Part shown: piece after piece, positions 23,692 to 31,403 of the stretch
Numbering within the stretch: the first letter of the stretch is position 1
Layout: the number at the start of each line of letters is the position of its first letter
From: Candidatus Rifleibacteriota bacterium
Lineage (GTDB): Bacteria; Riflebacteria; Ozemobacteria; Ozemobacterales; Ozemobacteraceae
Assembly: GCA_029565415.1 (NCBI GenBank)
Contig: JAKQOH010000132.1
Location: 1-31,534 of the forward strand
Direction of reading: 5' to 3'
DNA length: 31,534 nt
The notes under the pieces: model-generated
What the model saw: the letters and a program-made list of their open reading frames with translations, nothing else
What the model was told of the DNA's origin: nothing
The model's database searches: none
Position numbers and translations under genes: made by a program

Positions 23692-24618
23692 ATGAACCCG
23701 CTGCTCAAGAGCCTGACCGATAACGTGATGGCCGGTTTTGCGAACGGGACCGACGCGGTCCAGCATTTCGATGCGAGTCCGCTTCCCGACAAGCGGGAGA
23801 TCGCCCGGGTCATTGAGGATGCGCTGTTCCTGCTGTTCCCCGGCTATTACGGGGATTCCCAGCTTTCGTTCGAATCGATGGAACTCCAGGCGGGCTACCG
23901 GGTCGCGACGCTGTATGAGCGGCTCCAGGCCCAGGTGCTGCGGGAGTCGCTCCACTCCTGCAAGCTCGCGCACCGCTCCTGCCGGCACTGCCAGGATTAT
24001 GCCGCAGTGATGGCCCGTTCGATGATCGAGACCCTGCCTGCGATCCGGGAACTGCTCGAGGACGACGTGCGCGCCGCCTTCCGGAACGACCCGGCCGCCT
24101 CGAGTTTCGACGAGATCATCTTCAGCTACCCCGGCCTCGAGGCGATCGCCGTCTACCGGCTGGCCCATTTCCTCAGCGACCAGGGCCTCGTGTTGATGCC
24201 GCGCATCATGACGGAGTGGGCCCACGCCCGCACCGGCATCGACATCCACCCCGGTGCGAAGATCGGCCGCAGCTTCTTCATCGACCACGGAACCGGCGTC
24301 GTGGTCGGCCAGACGACCGTGATCGGCGAGCGCGTGACCCTGTATCAGGGCGTCACCCTGGGCGCCCTCAACTTCCCCCGCGACGCCCAGGGGAACGTGA
24401 TCCGGCATGCGAAGCGCCACCCGACGATCGAGGACGACGTCGTGATCTACGCCGGCGCGACGATCCTCGGCGGGAACACGATCATCGGCCGGGGTTCGGT
24501 CATCGGCGGCAACGTCTGGCTCACCGAGTCCGTGCCGCCCGAGACGCGCGTGCTCAACGCCCGGCCCGAGCTGCGCATCACCAGCGCCCGCGGCACCGCC
24601 ACCACCATCGCCGAGTAG
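23692..24618 (+). CDS. cysE: Serine O-acetyltransferase (EpsC/CysE type)
   Basis: A 308-residue enzyme forming O-acetylserine from serine and acetyl-CoA, the committed step of cysteine synthesis. The left-handed beta-helix shows GIDIHPGAKIG, FIDHGTGVVVGQT and YQGVTLG, with the catalytic His-Asp pair in the DHGTG region, followed by hexapeptide repeats (VIYAGATILGGNTIIG). The N-terminal helical domain is long, as in the EpsC/SrpH type, and contains C90, C97 and C100 together with H94 and H99, a possible metal or redox site. GGAGGT ends 5 bases before the ATG. No cysteine synthase gene is adjacent. The frame converges with the ABC permease gene, the two stops being 20 bases apart with no hairpin between them. 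Confidence 0.93.
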   Translation: MNPLLKSLTDNVMAGFANGTDAVQHFDASPLPDKREIARVIEDALFLLFPGYYGDSQLSFESMELQAGYRVATLYERLQAQVLRESLHSCKLAHRSCRHCQDYAAVMARSMIETLPAIRELLEDDVRAAFRNDPAASSFDEIIFSYPGLEAIAVYRLAHFLSDQGLVLMPRIMTEWAHARTGIDIHPGAKIGRSFFIDHGTGVVVGQTTVIGERVTLYQGVTLGALNFPRDAQGNVIRHAKRHPTIEDDVVIYAGATILGGNTIIGRGSVIGGNVWLTESVPPETRVLNARPELRITSARGTATTIAE

Positions 24619-24638
24619 GGAACGGGCCGCGCGGCTCC

Positions 24639-26510
24639 TCAGTTGATCGGGGTGATCCGGCGCTCGGCGGGGTCGAACCGGGAGAACGCGCTGCCGCCGC
24701 GGAGCAGGAACGCCGAGGGGCCGAGGGGATGGACCTCGTCCTGCCAGGAAGAGCGCGGAACGGTGGACACTTCGCGGCCGGTCGCCAGTTCGACGGTCTT
24801 GAGAACGTTCTGGCCGTTCTCGAAGACCATGCCGCAGAGCAGCTTCCCGTCACGCGAGGCGGATGCGCCCCAGGTGCGGTCGAGCGGCGAGCTCCAGCCC
24901 GGAACGTCTGACAGCGTGGCGGCTTGGAAGTCGGCAATGCAGGGTTTCCAACGGTTCGATGCCAGGAGCGGGTCGGACGGGGAGTCCGGGTCGGCCTCGG
25001 GGATCAGCACCAGTGCCCGATGAGCATCGATCCGGCTCTTGATGACCGTGTCGGGGGGGAGCCAGGCGGCTTCGGTGGCATTGCCGTCCGCGTCGAACGT
25101 CCAGGTGAACTGATGGGATGGGCTTCCAACGGAAATCTGGGCCACGGCGAATCCCGGAAAATCCTCCAGGCCGAGGAAGGAGAGCCGGGCATCCCGTTCC
25201 AGGGCCGGAATGCGCAGCGGCGATGTCGTGCCGTCGGCAATCGAGACCAGGAGAGGAACCCCGATAGGGCTCCCGAGCGGCTCGAGCATCAGGGCACCCG
25301 CATCGGGGAACCAGATCCCGTTTCCCCGGGTGTCGAGCATGGCGTGAAGAACCTTCTGGGTGCCCTGGGGCGTGCGCACGCAGAACTCGGTGACCCCCTT
25401 CCCGTTCGGGAGGCGGATCTGGCGGCTGTACAGCAGGGTGCCGTCGGAGGCTGTGTGCTCGGGGGTGGCATCGGTGTCGATGATGGCTTCCCGGCCGGTT
25501 TCGAGGTCGAGCTCGATCAGGCGGCTGGTCTCGGTGAACAGACCCGGCCAGCGGTACAGCGTCTCCCGGTAGAGCTTGGGCCCGCTGGGTGAAAGAAGAG
25601 AGAAGGATATCTGACGGTTGCCGACCTGGGTTTGCCTGCCAGTCGTCGTGTCGAACAGGATGAGACGGCTGGCCTGCTTGTTCTGGATCGGATCCCAGGC
25701 GGTCGACGGGGATTCCCGGACCAGGGCGAGATATTTCCCGTCGGCGGATGTCTGGAAATGCCAGGTGTAGTCCGAGGTCTGGTTGGGAAACCGCTCGGCG
25801 AGAGCATCGAACCCGGCCCAGATCCCGAGGGAGCAGGAGAGGGCGATGCCCCATCCGAGGGCGGCCCAGCCGAGGCGGTTCCACCCGTCCATCAGGCCGC
25901 ACCGCTTGAAGACGAGCCACGAGACCCCCAGGCCGGAGACGCTCAGCAGGCAGATCACCAGGGCGAAGTTGAGGTAAAGGTGCGCGCCGCTCCAGATGCA
26001 GAGCGCGACGGCGCAGAGAAATGCCATTCCCAGCAGCGACGGGAAGCCGGTCGGGAGCATCGACGCCGCGAAGCCGCAGGCGATGATGGCGGCCGGGAAG
26101 CCCGCGAGGAGAAAGGCCGGCGAGATGAGCCGCATGTCATACTCCGACGGGAACAGCCGGAACGGGGAGGGCAGGTAGCCGGCGAGAAGGGCGATGACGA
26201 GGTAGGCCCCGTAGACGGCGGCCGCGAACAGCACGAGGAACACCAGCTTGGCAGCCCAGATCGCCGTGCGCGACCGGGGGAGGCCGATCAGGAAGGGAAA
26301 CGATCCCGTCTCGACCTCATTGCTCACCACGTGCGTCGAGAGGAGCAGCAGGAAGAGGGGCGCCTCGAAGAGGAACAGCAGCGTGGTCAGCGTGTCCTGG
26401 TCGAGCTGCCGGAACCAGGCGAGGGCGAGGGCGGAAACGGCTCCCATGGCCACGATCAGAACGAAGTGCAGGCGATGTTCGAGGTATTCCTTCCACAGGA
26501 TGGCGTTCAT
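24639..26510 (-). CDS. ABC-2 type permease fused to a propeller-like domain
   Basis: A 623-residue protein. Residues 1-240 form about six or seven hydrophobic spans with the typical opening of ABC-2 permeases (MNAILWKEYLEHRLHF), a following VVSNEVETGSFPFLIGLPRSR cytoplasmic segment and further spans. Residues 240-623 are a soluble region with repeated strands such as HFQTSADGKYLALV, RLILFDTTTGRQTQVG, RLIELDLETGREAI and LKTVELATGREVSTV, which read as beta-propeller blades (WD40/TolB-like). Ordinary permeases of this type end after the membrane part. It overlaps the ATPase gene by four bases (ATGA), so the pair forms one transporter. The side of the membrane facing the propeller depends on the number of spans; outside is more likely if the count is odd. 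The substrate is unknown. Confidence 0.85.
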   Translation of the reverse strand: MNAILWKEYLEHRLHFVLIVAMGAVSALALAWFRQLDQDTLTTLLFLFEAPLFLLLLSTHVVSNEVETGSFPFLIGLPRSRTAIWAAKLVFLVLFAAAVYGAYLVIALLAGYLPSPFRLFPSEYDMRLISPAFLLAGFPAAIIACGFAASMLPTGFPSLLGMAFLCAVALCIWSGAHLYLNFALVICLLSVSGLGVSWLVFKRCGLMDGWNRLGWAALGWGIALSCSLGIWAGFDALAERFPNQTSDYTWHFQTSADGKYLALVRESPSTAWDPIQNKQASRLILFDTTTGRQTQVGNRQISFSLLSPSGPKLYRETLYRWPGLFTETSRLIELDLETGREAIIDTDATPEHTASDGTLLYSRQIRLPNGKGVTEFCVRTPQGTQKVLHAMLDTRGNGIWFPDAGALMLEPLGSPIGVPLLVSIADGTTSPLRIPALERDARLSFLGLEDFPGFAVAQISVGSPSHQFTWTFDADGNATEAAWLPPDTVIKSRIDAHRALVLIPEADPDSPSDPLLASNRWKPCIADFQAATLSDVPGWSSPLDRTWGASASRDGKLLCGMVFENGQNVLKTVELATGREVSTVPRSSWQDEVHPLGPSAFLLRGGSAFSRFDPAERRITPIN

Positions 26511-27400
26511 GATGCGACCTCCTTCCGGCCGGCGCAGGCAATGAAGATTTCGCGCAGCGAGAGGCCCTCGGTGCGCACGTCGCGGACCTTGTAATTGGCG
26601 AGCAGCGCCTGGAGCGCTTCATCCGAAAACTCGCGCAGGACCAGCTCGAGCTGGCTGCCCATGATGGCGGCCGAGAGGATGTTCGGGTGGGCAGGGACGG
26701 CCCCGACGGGATTCTCGAGCGTTACGAACACCCTTCTGATCCGCTGCGCCAGCTCATCACGGCCGGCGTCGAGCAGCAGCCGGGAGCTGCCGAGAATCAG
26801 CACGCGGTCGCAGATCGGGGCGATCTCGTCGACCTCCTGGGAAGAGAGGAGAATCGTCGTGCCGCGGTCGGCGAGGGTGCCGATGATCGTGTCACGGATC
26901 TGGTCGCGCGCGACCGGGTCGAGGCCGGCGAGCGGCTCGTCGAGCAGCAGCAGCTCGGGGGCGGGGGCCAGGGTGAGGGCCAGCATCAGCTTGCGCTGCG
27001 TTCCCTTGCTCATGCGGCCGACGGGCTGGTCGGCCGGCAGTTCGAGACGGCGGCAGTCGTCGGCGAAGGCCTGCGCGTTCCAGGCGGGGTAGAAGGGGGC
27101 GAGAAACGCGCCGAGCTGGGGGCCGGTCATCCAGCGGTAGAGATGGCAGTTCTCGCTCATGAATCCGACGGTAAGACGCATCGCCGGCGCCTCGCGGGCG
27201 GGGTCGCGGCCGAGCACCGAGACGGTGCCGGCATCGATCGGGATCAGGCCGAACAGCGAGCGCAGGAGGGTCGTCTTGCCGGTGCCGTTCCGGCCGAGCA
27301 GGCCGACGACCTGGCCGGATGGAATATCAAAAGATATATCATTCAGCACCCGCCTGGATCCGTAGGATATGCCGAGATGTGTCAGGGAAAGGGCGTTCAT
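26507..27400 (-). CDS. ABC transporter ATP-binding protein
   Basis: A 297-residue ATPase. Walker A is GLLGRNGTGKTTLL, the signature is a variant, MSKGTQRK in place of LSGGQ, Walker B is LLLLDEPLAGLD, and SSQEVDE is the H-loop region with Gln in place of the usual His (normally SSHxxxE). The start at 27400 overlaps the GntR gene by four bases and follows GGAGGAGA. The frame is open for 137 codons upstream but that is the shadow of the regulator. The signature and H-loop variants are frequent in YtrB-like exporters linked to GntR regulators. It energises the downstream permease. Type, export or envelope remodelling, cannot be decided. Confidence 0.93.
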   Translation of the reverse strand: MNALSLTHLGISYGSRRVLNDISFDIPSGQVVGLLGRNGTGKTTLLRSLFGLIPIDAGTVSVLGRDPAREAPAMRLTVGFMSENCHLYRWMTGPQLGAFLAPFYPAWNAQAFADDCRRLELPADQPVGRMSKGTQRKLMLALTLAPAPELLLLDEPLAGLDPVARDQIRDTIIGTLADRGTTILLSSQEVDEIAPICDRVLILGSSRLLLDAGRDELAQRIRRVFVTLENPVGAVPAHPNILSAAIMGSQLELVLREFSDEALQALLANYKVRDVRTEGLSLREIFIACAGRKEVAS

Positions 27401-27801
27401 GGCTTCTCCTCCTTCATGTCCGGATGCTCCTGGGCCGCCTGGCGGAACAGGTCGTTCAGCCGGGTGCGGGAGAGTCTGAGACTGTGGGCGATATCGAGCA
27501 CCTGCCGGAACAGGCGGGAAATCTCCCGCTGCGCCTCCTGCACGCGCTCTTCCTCGCTGCGGGGCGAGATGTAGGCGCCCTGGCCACGCCGGAAGTAGAT
27601 GACGCGCTGGGCCTCCATCTCCTGGTAGGCTTTCGCCACGGTGTTGGGGTTGACCTTCAGCTCGAGGGCCAGCTCGCGGATCGAGGGGAGCCGCTGGTCG
27701 GGGCCGAACACGCCTGTCAGCACCGCCCGCTTCACCTCTTCGACGATCTGCTGGTAGATCGGGACCGGGGATGACTCGTCCACACGGATCACGCGTCTCA
27801 C
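27397..27801 (-). CDS. YtrA-subfamily GntR transcriptional repressor
   Basis: A 134-residue regulator. The winged HTH starts PVPIYQQIVEEVKRAVLTG and includes LPSIRELALELKVNPNTVAKAYQEME and GQGAYI, diagnostic for GntR. The effector domain is only about 50 residues of helix, as in the YtrA subfamily, whose members control ABC exporter operons and respond to cell-wall antibiotics. It is the first gene of a three-gene operon with ATGA overlaps. A perfect 11-bp inverted repeat 27 bases before the start is the likely autoregulatory operator. Confidence 0.94.
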   Translation of the reverse strand: MRRVIRVDESSPVPIYQQIVEEVKRAVLTGVFGPDQRLPSIRELALELKVNPNTVAKAYQEMEAQRVIYFRRGQGAYISPRSEEERVQEAQREISRLFRQVLDIAHSLRLSRTRLNDLFRQAAQEHPDMKEEKP

Positions 27802-27827
27802 CGCCTTTCACAACGTGAGTTAGTGTT

Positions 27828-27876
27828 TTAGTGTATTACTCTACTAATACACTAACCTTCCGGCGCGAAAAGTCAA
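27828..27876 (-). promoter_or_regulatory. Operator and promoter of the GntR-ABC operon
   Basis: TTAGTGTATTA (27828-27838) and TAATACACTAA (27845-27855) are perfect 11-bp inverted arms around a 6-base spacer, and an extra half-site GTTAGTGT lies at 27818-27825. On the minus strand TTGACT (27871-27876) is a good -35 box; the -10 box falls inside the arms but is not unique (TAGTGT at 16 bases is one option). The repeat is directly visible; YtrA-type binding is inferred. Confidence 0.85.
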
Positions 27877-27939
27877 GGAAAAACGCAAGGGGTTTGTTGA
27901 ATCGGTGGCCGGCCCGTCGTCGGGGAAGGCTTCGGCTCC

Positions 27940-28524
27940 TCAGGCGCGTCGGTCGAACAGACGGCCCGGTTGCAGCTTTTCACCCTGTTTGGCCTCCGCT
28001 GCGTCGGTGCGGGCCTGGGCTGCCTGGCGGGCGGCAGCCGCGGCGACAGCCCGGTCCTGGGATGACGGCTCGCTCGGGGCAAGAGCCGCCCGACGCACGG
28101 TTTCCATCTTGTCGATCGTCGCCTTGGGGTCGCCGGGAACGGCCGACGTGTCGATTCCCACTTCCCCCGCAACCGCATACTGCTTGCCGTCGGGGCCGAC
28201 CTTGTACTCGAAGTTCGCGCCGCCGGTCACATACTGCCGGCCAGCAGCGAGATGGGCCGCCTCATGCGCCCGGACATTCCGGTCCGTCTGCTTGAGTTCG
28301 TTGACGACCGCAAGGGCCTTGGGATCGAGATCAGAAGAGGGCGAACGCCCCGCTTTTTTGGGGGTGTTCGCTGGGCCGGCGTTCTCTGAGGCCTCAGAGC
28401 TTGAGGACGCGGTGGGCGTGGCGGGCGCTGCCGGCGTGTCGGTGCCGGGGCGCAAAAATTCCCCGGGTGCGGAGCGATTCACCCGGAGTGCGGGCTGGTT
28501 CCGTTCGGCGCCGGTGATGACCAT
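27940..28524 (-). CDS. SprA-related protein with an HEAAH motif
   Basis: A 194-residue protein. After a disordered Pro/Ala/Ser-rich N-terminus (20-65) it has VRAHEAAHLAAGRQYVTGG with H87-E88 and H91, then FEYKVGPDGKQYAVAGEVGID and PGDPKATIDKM, which match the SprA-related family, predicted to be zinc-dependent proteases with an HExxH site. The C-terminus is Ala/Gln-rich and helical. No signal peptide is present. The start at 28524 follows GGGAG with an 8-base gap; the frame is open farther upstream but that part covers the promoter. The gene stands alone. The family assignment is good; activity is unproven. Confidence 0.82.
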   Translation of the reverse strand: MVITGAERNQPALRVNRSAPGEFLRPGTDTPAAPATPTASSSSEASENAGPANTPKKAGRSPSSDLDPKALAVVNELKQTDRNVRAHEAAHLAAGRQYVTGGANFEYKVGPDGKQYAVAGEVGIDTSAVPGDPKATIDKMETVRRAALAPSEPSSQDRAVAAAAARQAAQARTDAAEAKQGEKLQPGRLFDRRA

Positions 28525-28576
28525 CCATCTTCTCCCGAGGGGGGCGAATAAGCGAAAAATTCGGGTTCTCTTCTTA

Positions 28577-28604
28577 ATATTAAGGCTATTTTCGCGGATA
28601 TCAA
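28577..28604 (-). promoter_or_regulatory. Promoter of the SprA-related gene
   Basis: On the minus strand TTGATA (28599-28604) and TAATAT (28577-28582) are 16 bases apart, 52 bases before the start codon. Confidence 0.65.
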
Positions 28605-28693
28605 GGGCCACCTGCCGTGGTCAGACAGAATTTCCGATCACGGGGAGGGTGTCAACAAAACGCCGGAATCAGCCGAAACAGGGGTTCTGAACT

Positions 28694-29038
28694 ATGTTGC
28701 GAACCATCTTCGAACGAAATGAAACCCGCCCGCTGGCCGTTCGCCGCCTGGCCCTGTTCGCCATCGGCCTCGCCGCACTCGTCGCCGGAACGGGATGCCG
28801 TCAACAGGGCGGTCCCGGACCCGAACGCTATGCGCGGGAAATCGAGACCTCCTCCTCGGCAGCCCGCCAGAAAGCCGAATCGTACAGACCGGGTCCACCG
28901 GACCGATATCCCTGGCAGGGGCGCAACACCAACCGCATCGAGGGTCTCTCGGATCGGTTCGAAGCGTTCGATACGGGCTTCAGACGGGAAAGCGAAACGC
29001 ACTCACAGGTGATTCATGGCCGCCGCAAGCACCCCTGA
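28694..29038 (+). CDS. Small predicted lipoprotein
   Basis: A 114-residue protein. A basic N-terminus and hydrophobic run (LALFAIGLAALVAGTGC) end at C35, which looks like a lipoprotein signal although GTGC lacks the usual Leu at -3. The mature part is Arg/Glu/Pro-rich with no Cys and looks disordered; no family is recognised. AGGGG lies 9 bases before the ATG. Its last 23 bases overlap the start of the next gene, implying coupling. Confidence 0.75.
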   Translation: MLRTIFERNETRPLAVRRLALFAIGLAALVAGTGCRQQGGPGPERYAREIETSSSAARQKAESYRPGPPDRYPWQGRNTNRIEGLSDRFEAFDTGFRRESETHSQVIHGRRKHP

Positions 29039-31391
29039 TCGGGAATATCGCGCATTTCTTGCCGGAATCGGCGAGCCGGAGGCGTTCGAGCCTCGGGCCG
29101 AACCCTCGATGGCGAAGGATGCTTCCGAAGTCGCAGAGGAGGACGATGACGCCTCCTATGCCGCGTTTCTGCATGCGGATGACGAGGTGATTGAGCAGGA
29201 ACTGCAAGAGGCTTGGGGAGAAGTGCCGGAAACGGTCGAAAAGGGTGACCAGCCTCCGGCGGGACGGAGCTCGACCCATCGCGATGGCGCCTGGCCGGCT
29301 CTGATCGTGCTGCTGCTCATCCTGGGAGGGCTGCCCTCGGGACCGGATCTCGCCGGGCCGGCGATGGCCGGGGAAAAGAAGGCTCCTGCCGCCGCCGAAC
29401 CGGCTGCTGCGGCGCCTGTCGGGGATCCGGAGCTCGAGGTTGCGGCGCCGGTCGCAACGGAAGGCGAGAACGTCGCTTCGGATGCCGCCGCACCCGCGAC
29501 GGAAGGGGAACCGCCCGCAGAAGGAGGCGAAGGGGCTTCCGTTGCGGAAGAGGACGAAGCTCCGCCGCCCGGTGCCGTCGAAGAAGTGGAGGGTCAGGCC
29601 GAAGCCCTGCTGGCGGGGAAAAAATTCGACGAAGCCGTCGATCTCGTGCGACAGAACGATGCCCTGATCGCTTCTTCGCCGCGCCTGCTCGAAATCATGC
29701 TCGAGGCCGGCATCCAGACCGCGGGGCCCAACTGGCTCGACATCGGGAACAGAGCCCAGGAACTGCTGGACCAGAATCCGACGAGCCCGCTCGGAAACCT
29801 CGCGCTGGGCATGTCCTGGGCGAACCGGAAAAAAGCCGATCTCGGCAAGGCGCTCGAGTATCTCGGCAAGGCGAACGCCTCGAAGCGGGCCCTGCCGATG
29901 ACGGCGAAAATATATTGGACGGTATGGGCAACGAAGAACTGGCCGATGCTTGCCGGGATCATCGGCGGTCTGGCCGGTGCGGGCTTCGTCATCGCCCGCA
30001 AGCGCAAGCAAAAGCGCATGGCTGCCGCGGAGCTCGAAAAAGCCCTGACGGAAGCCCAGCCCGAGCCGCCGGCCGAGGGCGCCGCGGCGTCCACAAACGA
30101 ACAACCGGCGGCTGAAAAATCTGGCGTCGCGGTAGCCGGGCCGAAGCCTGGCGATGCCGAGGCGGAGCCGGTGAAGGCTGCTGCCCCGAAGCCCGCTCCC
30201 AAGCCGGCGGCGAAACCTGCCGCCAAGCCCGGTGCGAAGCCCGTGGCAAAACCCGGCGCCAAGCCGGCTGCCAAACCAGTCGCCCCGAAGCCGGCTCCGG
30301 TAAAACCGGCCCCCGCCGCCGTCGCCCAGGATGCTGTCGGGGCCGATACGGTTTCGGAATCTGAGCCCATGACTCCCGACGAGGCAGCATCCGAAGCCCC
30401 GGCTGAGCCGCCGCCGGCACCGGTGCCCCCGCGCCCGCGGCCCGTCGTCGCCGAGCCGCCGAAGCCCGCTCCGGCACGGGCACCCGCCGTTCCGGCTCCG
30501 GACCTCGCATCCATCGATCTGGCATCCGCCCACCTCCATTCGACGGGGCTGCCGCCGGTCAGGCCGGCTCACCTGCCGGGCCGGGAAGCCGAAGCCGTCT
30601 GGCAGAATCTGGTTCGGCAGGCAACGACGCGGCCGATCCCACTCGATGTGCGCGAGCCGGCCTCGCCTCCGCCTCCGCCCCCGATCGACGTTTCGGCGGC
30701 CGGCGAGATCACGATGGATCTGTCCGAGAAAAGCACGGCCGACGAGCTGGTCACCAAACTGCGCATGCTGGCCATCACCGACGGGGAGTTGAGAACCCTC
30801 CTCCAGCTCCGCAACCCCGAACATCTGCCGGCGCTCGTCGAGTACATCTCGATGAAGCCCGATCCCGTCCGCCTCGCCTTCCTCGCTCGTGAAATGGGCC
30901 ATTATCACGACCCGGCCGTATCCGATATATTATCTACATTATTATATCATCCCGATCATCGTGTCGGTCTTTCGGCGATCCAGGGGCTGCAGATCAACGG
31001 CGGTGTCGAGGCGGTGCTGGCGATCTGCCCCTTCCTCGAGTCCGAAGTGCCGGTTCTCGTCGATGCGGCACGCACGGCGCTGATGGATTTCGGTCCCCGC
31101 CGCGTCCTGGAAGGCATCGCCCGGCTTCCGTCGCATCCCGACGAGCGGGTCCGGTCTGCGGGGGTGCTGCTCCTGTCGCGGATGAAAGGGGCTCCGGTGG
31201 CCCGGCTGCTGGTCTCGATGCTGGGGGATCGATCCGCGAACGTGCGCCAGAAGGCGATTCTCGCGATGGCGTTCCAGAAGGATCCCGCGTATCTCACGAC
31301 GCTGCGCGAGTTCGTGCGGCAAGCCCCCGAAGAGGACCGGAAGGTCGCGCGGAAGGCGATCGTGTTCCTGCAGACGCTCGAGAAACCCTGA
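29016..31391 (+). CDS. Membrane protein with TPR-like and HEAT-repeat domains
   Basis: A 791-residue protein. An acidic N-terminal segment (1-90) contains two similar YxAFL boxes (YRAFLAGIGEPEAF, YAAFLHADDE). A hydrophobic span at 92-107 leads to an Ala/Glu/Pro-rich stretch and a helical, TPR-like domain (about 190-300, AEALLAGKKFDEAVDLV). A second span at 309-327 is followed by RKRKQKR, placing the rest in the cytoplasm. Then come a Pro/Ala/Lys-rich linker (about 390-430) and HEAT-type repeats from about 570 to the end (HRVGLSAIQGLQINGG, DERVRSAGVLLLSRMKG, ANVRQKAILAMAF). It is probably a scaffold crossing the membrane twice. The start overlaps the lipoprotein gene and has AGGTGA 4 bases upstream. 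The function is unknown. Confidence 0.8.
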   Translation: MAAASTPDREYRAFLAGIGEPEAFEPRAEPSMAKDASEVAEEDDDASYAAFLHADDEVIEQELQEAWGEVPETVEKGDQPPAGRSSTHRDGAWPALIVLLLILGGLPSGPDLAGPAMAGEKKAPAAAEPAAAAPVGDPELEVAAPVATEGENVASDAAAPATEGEPPAEGGEGASVAEEDEAPPPGAVEEVEGQAEALLAGKKFDEAVDLVRQNDALIASSPRLLEIMLEAGIQTAGPNWLDIGNRAQELLDQNPTSPLGNLALGMSWANRKKADLGKALEYLGKANASKRALPMTAKIYWTVWATKNWPMLAGIIGGLAGAGFVIARKRKQKRMAAAELEKALTEAQPEPPAEGAAASTNEQPAAEKSGVAVAGPKPGDAEAEPVKAAAPKPAPKPAAKPAAKPGAKPVAKPGAKPAAKPVAPKPAPVKPAPAAVAQDAVGADTVSESEPMTPDEAASEAPAEPPPAPVPPRPRPVVAEPPKPAPARAPAVPAPDLASIDLASAHLHSTGLPPVRPAHLPGREAEAVWQNLVRQATTRPIPLDVREPASPPPPPPIDVSAAGEITMDLSEKSTADELVTKLRMLAITDGELRTLLQLRNPEHLPALVEYISMKPDPVRLAFLAREMGHYHDPAVSDILSTLLYHPDHRVGLSAIQGLQINGGVEAVLAICPFLESEVPVLVDAARTALMDFGPRRVLEGIARLPSHPDERVRSAGVLLLSRMKGAPVARLLVSMLGDRSANVRQKAILAMAFQKDPAYLTTLREFVRQAPEEDRKVARKAIVFLQTLEKP
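30181..30320 (+). repeat. In-frame Lys-Pro-Ala low-complexity repeat
   Basis: Degenerate repeats of KPAAKP/KPGAKP type encode a roughly 40-residue extended linker between the membrane anchor and the HEAT domain. Codons vary, so this is a protein-level repeat and not an exact DNA tandem array. Confidence 0.8.
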
Positions 31392-31403
31392 TCCGGCGCG
31401 GAA

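Noticed and set aside
24619..24638. Terminator between the acetyltransferase and permease genes
   Set aside because: Only 20 bases separate the stops and they hold just a short GCCGCGCGGC stem without a T-run.
30181..30320. Lys-Pro-Ala stretch as a DNA tandem repeat or CRISPR-like array
   Set aside because: Repeat units vary at the base level and are in frame within one protein; no spacers exist.
28980..30908. 642-codon minus-strand frame over the TPR/HEAT gene
   Set aside because: Arg/Gly-rich shadow of the plus-strand gene, which has a good start, membrane spans and HEAT repeats.
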